Assembly: GCF_006494425.1 (NCBI RefSeq) | Contig: NZ_VHIV01000001.1 | Location: 744,001-808,000, forward strand | Reading direction: 5' to 3' | Source of the DNA: Bacillus dicomae | GTDB lineage: Bacteria > Bacillota > Bacilli > Bacillales > Bacillaceae_G | Length of the DNA: 64,000 nt | Shown here: positions 29,419 to 37,985 of the stretch, in pieces | Position numbering within the stretch: position 1 is the stretch's first letter | Layout: each line of letters opens with the position of its first letter | Made by a program: the position numbers and the translations under genes | The notes under the pieces: model-generated | Told to the model about the DNA's origin: nothing | Databases searched by the model: none | What the model saw: only the letters and a program-made list of their open reading frames with translations

Positions 29419-30126
29419 ATGAAAAAGAAAATGATGTTACAGTGGTTTGAGCAGGGAAGCATTGCAATTCCAAAATTACTTATGATGAATTATAAAAAAC
29501 TAGGGTTAAATGAAACAGAATTTATGGTTGTACTTCATGTACACACATTTTTAGAATCGGGCAATTCGTTTCCGACTCCGTCAGAGATTTCAGAACGGAT
29601 GACAATTACAGAAATGAAATGTATGGAAGTCATTCAGACATTGATTCAAAAGGGATTTTTATCACTAGAAGGTGGACAAAGATCAGAAGCGATGATGTGT
29701 GAAAGGTATTCTTTACAACCGTTATGGGAAAAAATATTGCATTTCTTAATGAATGAATCAATAGAGGAAGAACAAAAAGAAATAAAACAACTGCAAGTAA
29801 ATTTATATACAGTATTTGAAAAAGAATTTGGAAGACCACTTTCTCCATTTGAATGTGAAACGTTGGGAATGTGGGAAGATCAAGATCAACATCATCCGAA
29901 TTTAATTCAAGCGGCCCTCAGGGAAGCTGTAATGAGTGGTAAGCTTAATTTCCGATATATTGATCGTATTTTATTTGAATGGAAGAAGAATGGTATTAAG
30001 ACAGTAGATCAAGCCCAAAACCAAGGACGAAAATTTAGAGCAAATCAACAACGAACGCAGCAAACGACAAAACAAGAGACGAAATTTACTGGAAAAGTGC
30101 CTTTTTATAATTGGTTGGAGCAGTAA
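29419..30126 (+). CDS. dnaD: DNA replication initiation protein DnaD
   Basis: Primosomal protein that acts with DnaB and DnaI to load the replicative helicase at oriC and at restart sites. The N-terminal winged-helix DDBH1 domain (residues 1-100) and the C-terminal DDBH2 domain with its YxxxIRxIL-like end (FRYIDRILFEWKKNGIKT near 190) are visible; a Gln-rich tail follows. The ATG at 29419 is seven bases after GAGGTG, giving 235 residues. nth follows 15 bases later. Confidence 0.93.
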   Translation: MKKKMMLQWFEQGSIAIPKLLMMNYKKLGLNETEFMVVLHVHTFLESGNSFPTPSEISERMTITEMKCMEVIQTLIQKGFLSLEGGQRSEAMMCERYSLQPLWEKILHFLMNESIEEEQKEIKQLQVNLYTVFEKEFGRPLSPFECETLGMWEDQDQHHPNLIQAALREAVMSGKLNFRYIDRILFEWKKNGIKTVDQAQNQGRKFRANQQRTQQTTKQETKFTGKVPFYNWLEQ

Positions 30127-30141
30127 TGTAGGAGGAAGTAT

Positions 30142-30789
30142 ATGTTAAATAAAACGCAAATTCGCTATTGTTTAGACACAATGGCGGATATGTATCCAGA
30201 AGCACATTGTGAATTAATTCATGATAATCCGTTTGAATTAGTAATTGCGGTGGCATTATCTGCACAGTGTACAGATGCACTTGTAAATAAAGTGACGAAA
30301 AATTTATTTCAAAAATATAAAACACCAGAAGATTATTTAAGTGTTTCTCTAGAAGAGTTACAACAAGATATACGCTCTATCGGATTGTACCGAAATAAAG
30401 CAAAAAACATTCAAAAATTGTGCCGGATGTTGCTGGATGATTATAACGGAAAAGTTCCAGAAGACCGTGACGAACTGATGAAATTACCAGGTGTAGGAAG
30501 AAAGACGGCAAATGTTGTAGTATCAGTAGCGTTTGGAGTACCGGCAATTGCGGTTGATACGCATGTAGAGAGAGTGAGTAAACGGTTAGCAATTTGTAGA
30601 TGGAAAGATTCGGTGTTAGAAGTGGAAAAGACATTAATGAAGAAAGTTCCAATGGATGAATGGGGCGTTACACATCATCGTATGATTTTCTTTGGGCGTT
30701 ATCACTGTAAAGCACAGCGTCCACAATGTGAAGAGTGCCGTTTACTAGAAGTATGTCGTGAAGGAAAGAAGCGAATGAAGGGGAAATAA
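30142..30789 (+). CDS. nth: Endonuclease III
   Basis: DNA glycosylase/AP lyase of base-excision repair for oxidised pyrimidines. The helix-hairpin-helix LPGVGRKTANVV (about 113-124, with the catalytic lysine), the catalytic aspartate in AVDTHVERV and the C-terminal cluster Cys-x6-Cys-x2-Cys-x5-Cys (CKAQRPQCEECRLLEVC) are all present. 215 residues; AGGAGG precedes the ATG. Confidence 0.96.
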   Translation: MLNKTQIRYCLDTMADMYPEAHCELIHDNPFELVIAVALSAQCTDALVNKVTKNLFQKYKTPEDYLSVSLEELQQDIRSIGLYRNKAKNIQKLCRMLLDDYNGKVPEDRDELMKLPGVGRKTANVVVSVAFGVPAIAVDTHVERVSKRLAICRWKDSVLEVEKTLMKKVPMDEWGVTHHRMIFFGRYHCKAQRPQCEECRLLEVCREGKKRMKGK

Positions 30790-30792
30790 AGG

Positions 30793-31311
30793 ATGGAGCG
30801 AGTGATAGAGATACCGAAAGAATTTCGGTGCTTACCATTTTTTGAAGAAAGTGTAAATTCAATTGCGTATCATACAGAACAATCTTTTGAAGAAATAATA
30901 CAAAATACTTACTTTATATTTGATATTGAAAGACAATATGAGCCGTGGAATGAAATTGAAAATAGTATTCCAGTACTATTAAATGTATGGAAAAGTAAGC
31001 ATGAAGACATTGCGACACTATTTCGAAACAGAAATAAGCAAGAAGCTGAAGGCCCAATGATTCTTTTTACAGCACATTTGTTATCAATTGTATATTGGTT
31101 AAATGAGCAACCTGTTCATAGTTTGAATGAAATGGAAGATTACACGAATAAATTGGAAGTACAACCAGTTAATTTTATGGAACGATATACGTTCATTGCA
31201 AAGAAACCGAATAATTATCATTCTTATATTCAATTAGCACAGTTGTATATTGAAATAGAAAAGCTATATGTAAAGAAAATGATAACAAAAAAGAAGTCCT
31301 TTTCTCGTTAA
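30793..31311 (+). CDS. ypoC: YpoC family protein
   Basis: A 172-residue cytoplasmic protein lying three bases after nth and ahead of the converging ponA gene, exactly where B. subtilis has ypoC. No catalytic motif is visible; it is acidic and probably all-helical. The TAAAGG at its start gives only a weak ribosome site, so translation is likely coupled to nth. Function unknown. Confidence 0.78.
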   Translation: MERVIEIPKEFRCLPFFEESVNSIAYHTEQSFEEIIQNTYFIFDIERQYEPWNEIENSIPVLLNVWKSKHEDIATLFRNRNKQEAEGPMILFTAHLLSIVYWLNEQPVHSLNEMEDYTNKLEVQPVNFMERYTFIAKKPNNYHSYIQLAQLYIEIEKLYVKKMITKKKSFSR

Positions 31312-31332
31312 GAGAAAGGACTTCTTTTTTGT
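31289..31332. terminator. Bidirectional terminator between ypoC and ponA
   Basis: Arms of 16 bases (AAGAAGTCCTTTTCTC and its complement) with a T run on both strands, shared by the convergent genes. Confidence 0.88.
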
Positions 31333-31334
31333 TA

Positions 31335-34019
31335 TTAAGACTCTGTTGTAACAACATTTCCGTCTGCGTGAGGTGTATCTTCGCCGGTATTTTGTTGTTG
31401 CTGCTCTTGTTGTTTCTTAGCTTCTTCTTCAGCTTTTTTTCTAGCTTCCTCATCAGCTTTCTTTTGAGCCTCTTCTTGCTGTTTTTTAGCTTCTTCTTCA
31501 GCTTTTTTTCTAGCTTCCTCATCAGCTTTCTTTTGAGCTTCTTCTTGCTGTTTACGTTGTTGTTCTTGTTGTTTCTTAGCTTCTTCTTCAGCTTTTTTAG
31601 TAGCTTCTTCTTGTTTTAATTTATCTTCATTGGCCTTTTTCTGAGATTCCTCATCAGCTTTTTTCTTAGCTTCTTCTTCAGCCTTCTTCTTGGCAGCCTC
31701 ATCTTCAGCTTTCTTCGCGTCTGGAGTTCCTCCAGGCGCAGTGAAGGATGCACCAACGGCAGGGCTTGTTCCAGTACCTTTTTTCGCTACTACAGAGAAG
31801 CTGTAAGTAACACCTGGTTTAATACCACCAAGAGTAGCTGTTGTACCACTTATTGATAAACTACCACTTGAACCGTCAGTCGCTTTATAGCTTGCTGCAT
31901 ACGCATCAACTTCTGCTGGTCCAGACCAGTTTAGTGTAACTGTGCTAGCACCATCGAAAGTAACATTAAGACCACTAGGTGCATCTACTTTAATTTGTTT
32001 AATTGCATCTTTCTTCGCACCTTTTACATATAATTCTCCGTTTATTTCTTGTACAGAAGAAGGACGTTCGAAACGAGATTTATCTGTAGCGAATTTACTC
32101 ATCATTACTTGGAACATTTGTTGCGCAATTCTAGTGGAGCGATCGCCAATGTAATTTTCTGGACCATCTTTTTCGTAACCAGTCCAAACAGTCATAGTAT
32201 ATTGCGGTGTATATCCAGCAAACCAGCTATCTCTGTTTGCATCAGCTGGAATACCATATTTTTTAATAACGTCTTCATCAAAGTTTTGTGTTCCTGTTTT
32301 ACCGGCTACATCGACACCTGGAACGTATGCTGTTGGACCTGTACCACCAGAACCAGGTTTTACTACGTCACGAAGAACGTCAGTCACCATGTAAGCTGTG
32401 TAGTCTTGCATCGCACGTTGCTCTTTCGGTTTAAAACTTTTCTTTTTCCCATCGGGGAAGATGACTTCTTTTACGAAGTGCGGTTTATTATAGTTACCGT
32501 TATTACCAAAGGCTGCATATGCACCTGCTAATTGTAATGGAGAACTATCGTTACTACCAATTGCTGTTGATTCATATGCTTTGCCGTCTTTAAATGTCAT
32601 ACCTAAGCCTTCAGCAAACGCTTGTGACTTAGGTATACCCACCGTTTGGGCTGTTTTTAAAGCTGGGATGTTTAATGATTTTTTCAAAGCTTCACGTAGT
32701 GAAACGTCACCTTTGTAACTATTTGTTGCATTTCGTATTTTTTTACCATTGGAATACGTATACTCTGAGTCATTTAATTGATGGTATGTAGACCATTGTA
32801 AGTTCTCAATTGCTGGACCGTAGTCAAAAATTGGTTTCATTGTTGAACCGACTTGGCGTTTTAAATCAGTGGCCATATTATGACCTTTGAAAGTAGACTT
32901 ACTTCCTTTACGCCCAGCTCCAATTGCTCGAACTTCTCCAGATTGTGTATCCATAAATACGAAGGATCCTTGGAATTGATCGTTCGGATACTTAATAAGA
33001 TTGCCATCCATAATTTTTTCAGCATAATCTTGAGCATCTTGATCAAGTGTTGTATGAATTGTTAAACCATCTGAGCCAATATTTACATCAGGATATTCTT
33101 TTTCAACTTCTTTTACAACTGCATCTAAAAATGCTTGATACTTCATTTCAGTTATTTCTGAAGACGGTTGAAGACCCTCTGTTACTGGGATCTTAACTGC
33201 GTTATTCATTTCTTCTTTTGTTATATAACCATGTCGATTCATTAATGACAATACGACGTTACGACGTTGTGTTGCTCGTTCAACGTTGTCTGGTTTTGTT
33301 GGATCATAAATATTAGGACCTTGGGGTAAACCAGCGAGCATTGCAGCTTCATGTAACTGTAAGTCTTTTAAATCTTTGTCATAATATTTTTTGGCTGCCG
33401 TCGCAATACCGTACGAACGGTTACCTAAGTTAATCTTATTTAAATACATTTCTAAAATCTCATGTTTAGAGTATTGTTGCTCTAATTTGTAAGATAGGTA
33501 CCATTCTTGTACTTTTCTTTTTGCAGTTTTGTCCATCGTTAGAAAATAGTTTTTGACTACTTGTTGTGTAATCGTACTACCACCTTGAGATCCGAACCCT
33601 CCAGTGACATTTTCCATCACTGCTTTTGTAGTTCTTTTAAAATCAATTCCATTATGATCATAGAAACGTGAATCCTCAGTTGCAAGGAATGCATTTTCAA
33701 CTACTTTTGGAATTTGATCATACGTAACGTGGGTTCGTTTTTCAGCACCGTATTCATAGAAAAAGTTCCCATTCTTATCAAGAAACTTTGTTGATAAAGG
33801 ATTGACAAGTTTTGATTTGTCTAATTTTGGAGCGTCCTTCACCATAACAAAGAAAGCGGAAACGCTAGCTACAAGACCAACGATACCAAGAAGTAGACAA
33901 CCTATAAGGAATTTTTTAAAAAAGGAGCCTTTTTTCTTTGGTTTTTTTTCTTTATTTGTTTCTTGCTGTTGATTTTTTACATGATTTCGTTCTGTACGAG
34001 AACGATAATTATCTGACAT
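31335..34019 (-). CDS. ponA: Class A penicillin-binding protein 1A
   Basis: An 894-residue bifunctional peptidoglycan synthase. A short cytoplasmic tail and one membrane helix (about 35-58) precede the glycosyltransferase domain (catalytic glutamate in ATEDSRFYDHNG near residue 95) and the transpeptidase domain with active-site serine in STMKP (about 391), SLN near 449 and KTGTQ near 578. A fibronectin type III-like domain (about 680-770) follows, then a highly charged Glu/Lys/Ala/Gln tail of about 120 residues with a 24-residue tandem repeat. It lies behind recU, as in B. subtilis, where the two are co-transcribed. Confidence 0.94.
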   Translation of the reverse strand: MSDNYRSRTERNHVKNQQQETNKEKKPKKKGSFFKKFLIGCLLLGIVGLVASVSAFFVMVKDAPKLDKSKLVNPLSTKFLDKNGNFFYEYGAEKRTHVTYDQIPKVVENAFLATEDSRFYDHNGIDFKRTTKAVMENVTGGFGSQGGSTITQQVVKNYFLTMDKTAKRKVQEWYLSYKLEQQYSKHEILEMYLNKINLGNRSYGIATAAKKYYDKDLKDLQLHEAAMLAGLPQGPNIYDPTKPDNVERATQRRNVVLSLMNRHGYITKEEMNNAVKIPVTEGLQPSSEITEMKYQAFLDAVVKEVEKEYPDVNIGSDGLTIHTTLDQDAQDYAEKIMDGNLIKYPNDQFQGSFVFMDTQSGEVRAIGAGRKGSKSTFKGHNMATDLKRQVGSTMKPIFDYGPAIENLQWSTYHQLNDSEYTYSNGKKIRNATNSYKGDVSLREALKKSLNIPALKTAQTVGIPKSQAFAEGLGMTFKDGKAYESTAIGSNDSSPLQLAGAYAAFGNNGNYNKPHFVKEVIFPDGKKKSFKPKEQRAMQDYTAYMVTDVLRDVVKPGSGGTGPTAYVPGVDVAGKTGTQNFDEDVIKKYGIPADANRDSWFAGYTPQYTMTVWTGYEKDGPENYIGDRSTRIAQQMFQVMMSKFATDKSRFERPSSVQEINGELYVKGAKKDAIKQIKVDAPSGLNVTFDGASTVTLNWSGPAEVDAYAASYKATDGSSGSLSISGTTATLGGIKPGVTYSFSVVAKKGTGTSPAVGASFTAPGGTPDAKKAEDEAAKKKAEEEAKKKADEESQKKANEDKLKQEEATKKAEEEAKKQQEQQRKQQEEAQKKADEEARKKAEEEAKKQQEEAQKKADEEARKKAEEEAKKQQEQQQQNTGEDTPHADGNVVTTES
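31418..31561 (-). repeat. 72-base tandem repeat in the ponA tail
   Basis: Two near-identical 72-base units encode a 24-residue repeat of the type QEEAQKKADEEARKKAEEEA. It is low-complexity, probably coiled and prone to copy-number change. Confidence 0.7.
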
Positions 34020-34085
34020 TATACTTTCTCCTACCTTTCATTCTCTCCCCCAAAAGTCGAAAAAAGAGCCTTAGTGATGACTCTA

Positions 34086-34688
34086 TCACGAAAAATAAAC
34101 CGTGTCTAGTACACGGATATAATCAATCCGAGGGTGATAACCGCATGATAATAAGGATCCATGCTCTTCTATTTCTTCTTTCGTAATCGATTTCCGTCCA
34201 CCTGTATTTTGACGATTCCAAAATGCAATAATATGTTTTGCATCTAATAAATAAAGTTCATCAAAAAGTGTAAATTTAATAATAACAAATGCAATTCCAT
34301 TATGAGCGATTACTTGCTTCATATGTTCAATTTGATGAAGGTGGAAGTTTTGAAGTGGAAAGCTGGTTTTATTTTTTGTTTCTTTCGCTTCAAAATCGAT
34401 GTATTTCCCTTTATATACACCGTTGTAATCTGTTGTAGAAGGTTGTTTAAAATACGCTTCTTTTACCACTGCAGCACTTCGAGCGGGGTAATCTACTTTT
34501 ACAATTTGAAGAGGTGTCGGTTTTTTATGTACACATGCAATATTATGGGTTAGGTAATATTCATTTGTTTCATTCAATTCCTCTTCAAGGGACATACCTC
34601 TATTACTATAAGTATGTTTTTTAATTGGTGTTTTATGAGGTTGTGAAGCTTGGTTGTACCGTTTTCCGTTTGGGTAACGAATGGTCAT
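34086..34688 (-). CDS. recU: Holliday junction resolvase RecU
   Basis: Resolves Holliday junctions in recombination and chromosome segregation. The catalytic region is visible: [19 protein letters not shown] (near residue 92-110) with the acidic residue and E-x-K of the restriction-endonuclease-like fold. 200 residues; the N-terminal basic arm ([11 protein letters not shown]) is typical. It lies 66 bases ahead of ponA and is divergent from yppC. Confidence 0.95.
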
Positions 34689-34728
34689 AGTGTGTCCACT
34701 CCCAACTTGCTAAGAATTACTTACAAAG

Positions 34729-35817
34729 GTGATTATAACAAAAAATGAAAAAAGATGTGACCTTTTTGAAGAAAGGTATGATGACTTGTTCATGTTTACA
34801 TGGAATGATTATGAAAAAATTAAACAATATCGTAAAAATACGGTCTGTACAGAAGAAGAAAGAACAATGGTTTACAACATTAAGAGGAAAATAGAAATAG
34901 CTAATATGGATAACATTTCTCGAACGCAGTCTTATCAAGACTATTATGTAAGAAATAGTGAAATTAGGTGGGCTTTTTTAGCGAGTATGGTTTCGAGAAA
35001 TGCGGGGTGGAATATGACTGATTTAAAAGGGAGAGACTATGCTACTGTTTTACCACGAGCAGTAAAACAATATTTGTTTTTGACGTATGAAAAAGCTAAT
35101 TGGATTATTTTTTTAGATGCATTTCCTCAGTTGCTATTATACGAAGAAAGTAAGAGGAGACAGGTGCCACTATTCTATTTGTTACAATATTTCAACGTAT
35201 CAATTTTTATGGAAAAAGAATGGATATATTTTTGGGAGAAAAAAGATATAAATAGGCTTATGATAGCGCTTATTATAAATGAACAAAATAAAATTCAAAA
35301 ACCAGTAATTGAGAATACATATTTTAAAAAACATGTATTTCATACAGCACTTTTTAAATTGCAAGAAATGCTTCATGTTAGTGCCGTTATTTTTCCAACT
35401 GTTGAAGGGAATATGTATGGCTTTTCAGTATATCAATTTGAAACGTTACAAAAGCGTATAGAGTTAGGGAAGAAATTAGCAGAGTTACTGTTTCATCCAG
35501 ATTATAAAAGTTTATTCCATAGGTTTGCATTACAAACTATACACACAGGATCAAGAGCAGATTATGAATATTATGTTAGAGGAGCTAGAAAATCTTGTAC
35601 GCCAACCCTTAGAGAGGTTTACCCTGTTGTTGCACATAAGAAAATACGTATGAAGGATTGGTTTTGTAGAGATACAGAAATAAATGAGTTGTTTTTACTG
35701 GGAGAGTATAAAGGTGAAGTTGATATAACAGAATGGTATAAAAGAAAAAGGGAGCAAATCTATGCTGCTGCTATCGTAAATCGTTTTGTTAAAAGGATGG
35801 ATGAGTTCGTGATATAA
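34729..35817 (+). CDS. yppC: DUF2515 family protein YppC
   Basis: A protein of up to 362 residues that matches B. subtilis YppC by position, divergent from recU, and by the ISRTQSYQDYYVRNSEIRWAFLAS-type N-terminal region. No catalytic motif or membrane helix is recognised. The start is uncertain: the frame opens at a GTG at 34729 without a clear ribosome site, and an ATG at 34792 is an alternative that follows GAAAGG by 17 bases. Function unknown. Confidence 0.7.
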   Translation: MIITKNEKRCDLFEERYDDLFMFTWNDYEKIKQYRKNTVCTEEERTMVYNIKRKIEIANMDNISRTQSYQDYYVRNSEIRWAFLASMVSRNAGWNMTDLKGRDYATVLPRAVKQYLFLTYEKANWIIFLDAFPQLLLYEESKRRQVPLFYLLQYFNVSIFMEKEWIYFWEKKDINRLMIALIINEQNKIQKPVIENTYFKKHVFHTALFKLQEMLHVSAVIFPTVEGNMYGFSVYQFETLQKRIELGKKLAELLFHPDYKSLFHRFALQTIHTGSRADYEYYVRGARKSCTPTLREVYPVVAHKKIRMKDWFCRDTEINELFLLGEYKGEVDITEWYKRKREQIYAAAIVNRFVKRMDEFVI

Positions 35818-35819
35818 TA

Positions 35820-35862
35820 AAAAAGAAGTCCCGTCTTCATTTATGAAGACGGGACTTCTTAA
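35820..35862 (-). terminator. Terminator, strongest on the minus strand
   Basis: AAGAAGTCCCGTCTTCA and its complement form a 16-17 base-pair stem. The T run (TTTTTTATTAT) lies on the minus-strand side, so it most likely belonged to sspM; on the plus strand it can still block yppC read-through. Confidence 0.75.
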
Positions 35863-35931
35863 TGTGAAGTAATCCTGCTATGCGTGCTAAAAATTTAATC
35901 TCAAAACGTAATGAATATAAGAGATTAAGGA

Positions 35932-36092
35932 AGTTTCACTTTACCCGGCTATTTACCAGGCAGTAAGACCGCGCGTCTGAAAATTCAGCGAAATCAAATG
36001 ATTTAGGTGGGGGATCAACTGCCCGTAAATGCCCGATTGGTTCAACTAATAATCATTGGGGGGTCACCCCCAATGATTAAAGTTTCACTTTA
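35932..36092. mobile_element. Small non-coding bcr1-like repeat element
   Basis: A block of about 150 bases bounded by exact 12-base direct repeats AGTTTCACTTTA (35932-35943 and 36081-36092). Its base composition and GC-rich hairpins differ from the flanks; at its right end TAATCATTGGGGG (36050-36062) pairs with CCCCCAATGATTA (36067-36079). No ORF. Size and form agree with bcr1, the roughly 155-base mobile repeat special to the B. cereus group; the identity is from memory, not a search. It lies between sspM and the likely sspM terminator. Confidence 0.6.
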
Positions 36093-36191
36093 TGTAGCAG
36101 GGAAGTTTGGACCATCTAATTTTGGATTGCCAGTTTCGGGTTTATTTTGTTTGTTTTGTTTTTTCTTTTTTTCATTTTTGTTCTTTCCCAT
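36090..36191 (-). CDS. sspM: Small acid-soluble spore protein SspM
   Basis: A 33-residue, very Lys/Asn/Gln-rich peptide ending KLDGPNFPAT, matching the KLGGPNRPST end of B. subtilis SspM, which lies in the same ypp gene neighbourhood. It is a minor spore core protein. The ATG at 36191 is nine bases behind AAGGAGG; an ATG two codons upstream is too close. Its stop codon lies in the right-hand 12-base repeat of the inserted element. Confidence 0.8.
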   Translation of the reverse strand: MGKNKNEKKKKQNKQNKPETGNPKLDGPNFPAT

Positions 36192-36351
36192 TTTCATACA
36201 CCTCCTTTTTGTATTGTTACCATTTCTATAGATGACATACAAAATGATTTCTTTGACGAATAACAACTAGTTTTGTCATGTGGGCAGGAGTGAGGAATCA
36301 TTCGGCGAAATTACATGACAAAGGAAAAGCAAAGAAGGGGGCGTTTTGTAT

Positions 36352-36594
36352 ATGGCGATGGTTCAGAAGGAAGATGTAATGAAAACAATGGATCAAATGT
36401 TAAGTTCTCTCGATTTGCTGGAAATGAATATAGGGATTAGAATGAATCATGCATTAAAGGATAAGAGTGAAAAAATATGTAATAAGATAGAACTAACAGA
36501 AATGCATATTGAGCATATGGAAAATAAATTAGTGCATCACGAAGAAAAAGGGAATTGGGTGAAGGCATTTCAAAACGTCGTAGTGAGTGCATAA
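36352..36594 (+). CDS. yppD: Small hypothetical protein, probably YppD
   Basis: An 80-residue charged helical protein (heptad-like from TMDQMLSSLDLLEMN to the end) with no known function. By order (recU, yppC, this, yppE, yppF, yppG) it corresponds to yppD. The ATG at 36352 follows GAAGGGGG by ten bases; a TTG at 36346 is an alternative. It lies 15 bases before yppE. Confidence 0.65.
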   Translation: MAMVQKEDVMKTMDQMLSSLDLLEMNIGIRMNHALKDKSEKICNKIELTEMHIEHMENKLVHHEEKGNWVKAFQNVVVSA

Positions 36595-36609
36595 TAAGGT
36601 GGGAATAAA

Positions 36610-36954
36610 ATGAAGTATGAAGCATTAATACAGTCTTCGGAAAAACTTATGCAACATAATAATGAAGCAAATGTGAAAAAAAGAGAAATGATTGAATACG
36701 ATTTTTATAAGGATATGAAACCATTTGTAGATATGGTAGATGCGGAATTAAACGTGTGGAAAGAATTAGCTTATAAATGGATTAAGGAAGAAAAACCGAA
36801 GTATATACATGTACAGCAAATTGATCAAGTGTACGATAATTTACAAACAAATGTGTTGCAATGTTTTGTAAATAAAGGTAAAGGTAAGCGATTCTTTGAA
36901 ACACATCAAGCCATTTCGTATACTTTGCAAAATATAATTGAGCAATGTAAGTAG
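36610..36954 (+). CDS. yppE: DUF1798 family protein YppE
   Basis: A 114-residue protein of the YppE/DUF1798 type, a small helical bundle in known structures. It is preceded by AAGGTGGG and follows yppD closely. A terminator lies just downstream. Function unknown. Confidence 0.75.
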   Translation: MKYEALIQSSEKLMQHNNEANVKKREMIEYDFYKDMKPFVDMVDAELNVWKELAYKWIKEEKPKYIHVQQIDQVYDNLQTNVLQCFVNKGKGKRFFETHQAISYTLQNIIEQCK

Positions 36955-36959
36955 TAAGT

Positions 36960-36990
36960 AACAAGAGGGGGAACCCTCTTGTTTTTTTAT
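36960..36990. terminator. Terminator between yppE and yppF
   Basis: AACAAGAGGG and CCCTCTTGTT with a four-base loop and a long T run on the plus strand; it also lies at the end of the converging yppF. Confidence 0.85.
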
Positions 36991-37178
36991 GCTTCTGTCA
37001 TTGTTGTAGGTTTTGTTGCCCCGTTTATTTCTAATTCTTTTATTAATGTTCGATAATCCGAAATACATATTTTTCCTTCGAGATACCAATGTCTCGCAAA
37101 GTCTAACAATTCATTTACATTCTCTGTGTAATACCCCTTTTTTTGAGAAAACGCTTGTTTTAAATCCCCTAATACCAT
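36987..37178 (-). CDS. yppF: YppF-like small protein
   Basis: A 63-residue protein with ENVNELLDFARHWYLEGKI and SDYRTLIKELEINGA, the pattern of B. subtilis YppF. On the reverse strand GGGGAGGA lies six bases before the ATG. It is convergent with yppE. Function unknown. Confidence 0.72.
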   Translation of the reverse strand: MVLGDLKQAFSQKKGYYTENVNELLDFARHWYLEGKICISDYRTLIKELEINGATKPTTMTEA

Positions 37179-37290
37179 GTTGATTCCTCCCCCATGAGAA
37201 TCTTCTTCTTTACTATCATAGCATGGAAGGGTTTTCTTTTTTAATTTTTTAAAAATTTAAACTTCCGACAAAAATAGACAGATACTCCGT

Positions 37291-37321
37291 CACACAAATT
37301 ATTTTGCAGGTACATATTATA
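37291..37321 (+). promoter_or_regulatory. Possible SigK promoter of yppG
   Basis: CACAC (37291-37295), 17 bases, CATATTATA (37313-37321), which fits the mother-cell sigma-K pattern (AC about 16 bases before CATA...TA). The spore-coat-like product agrees. Confidence 0.4.
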
Positions 37322-37355
37322 TATGTAGAAACTTATGTGAAGGAGGAGAGAATGC

Positions 37356-37829
37356 ATGTTTCAACAATCTAACGTATATCAGCAAGCCAATCCATATACA
37401 CAGCAAAATATGTACCAATATAATACGGATACATATTTACGGTATAATATGTATCCTTTCGAGCCTTATTATGGAAATCAAAATTATTATCAGCCATTTG
37501 AAGTATCGTTTATGAATCAACAACAACCGCAGCAACCCTATATGAACCAACAACAGCAACCTTATATGAATTCACAATATTATATGCCGCCATCCCCTTA
37601 TGGAAATCAACAAGCGATGTTTTATCCACCAAAACAACCGTATCCGACGCAGAATAAACAAAAGCAACAACAGCAACCAAGTCAATTTTCTAGTTTTGTT
37701 TCTCAATTTAAAAACTCAGATGGTAACTATGATGTAAACAAAATGATGAATACAGCTGGACAAATGATGAATGCGATGAACCAAGTGACAGGTATTGTAA
37801 AGCAAGTTGGAGGGTTTTTTGGTAAGTAA
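37356..37829 (+). CDS. yppG: YppG-like coat protein
   Basis: A 157-residue protein whose first 110 residues are rich in Gln, Tyr, Pro and Asn with short repeats (QQQQPYMN), and whose end is the YppG-type segment DGNYDVNKMMNTAGQMMNAM followed by a hydrophobic GIVKQVGGFFGK tail. Such composition is typical of spore-coat proteins. A possible sigma-K promoter lies upstream and cotD follows. Confidence 0.78.
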   Translation: MFQQSNVYQQANPYTQQNMYQYNTDTYLRYNMYPFEPYYGNQNYYQPFEVSFMNQQQPQQPYMNQQQQPYMNSQYYMPPSPYGNQQAMFYPPKQPYPTQNKQKQQQQPSQFSSFVSQFKNSDGNYDVNKMMNTAGQMMNAMNQVTGIVKQVGGFFGK

Positions 37830-37933
37830 ATGTGGAGGATAGTCTATAAAAAACATTGTATATGAAATAAAGAACTAGACAAATTTCCTTAGAATAAATG
37901 GGTATATATAACAAGCGGCTTCCCCTCTTTTCT

Positions 37934-37942
37934 CATACTGTA
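37934..37942 (+). promoter_or_regulatory. Possible SigK -10 element of cotD
   Basis: CATACTGTA fits the sigma-K -10 consensus CATAnnnTA, about 45 bases before cotD; the -35 partner is weak. Confidence 0.35.
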
Positions 37943-37985
37943 AAGTGTAATCAGATTTTTTTTATGAGAGAGGAGAGAAAAAACT

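Noticed and set aside
31329-31619. A 96-residue Leu/Phe/Ser-rich ORF on the plus strand
   Set aside because: It is the antisense reading of the low-complexity Glu/Lys tail of PBP1A and has no ribosome site.
36007-36231. A 74-residue plus-strand ORF, hydrophobic, over the repeat element and sspM
   Set aside because: It reads the Lys codons of sspM on the opposite strand as Phe, has no ribosome site, and its start lies within the bcr1-like repeat.
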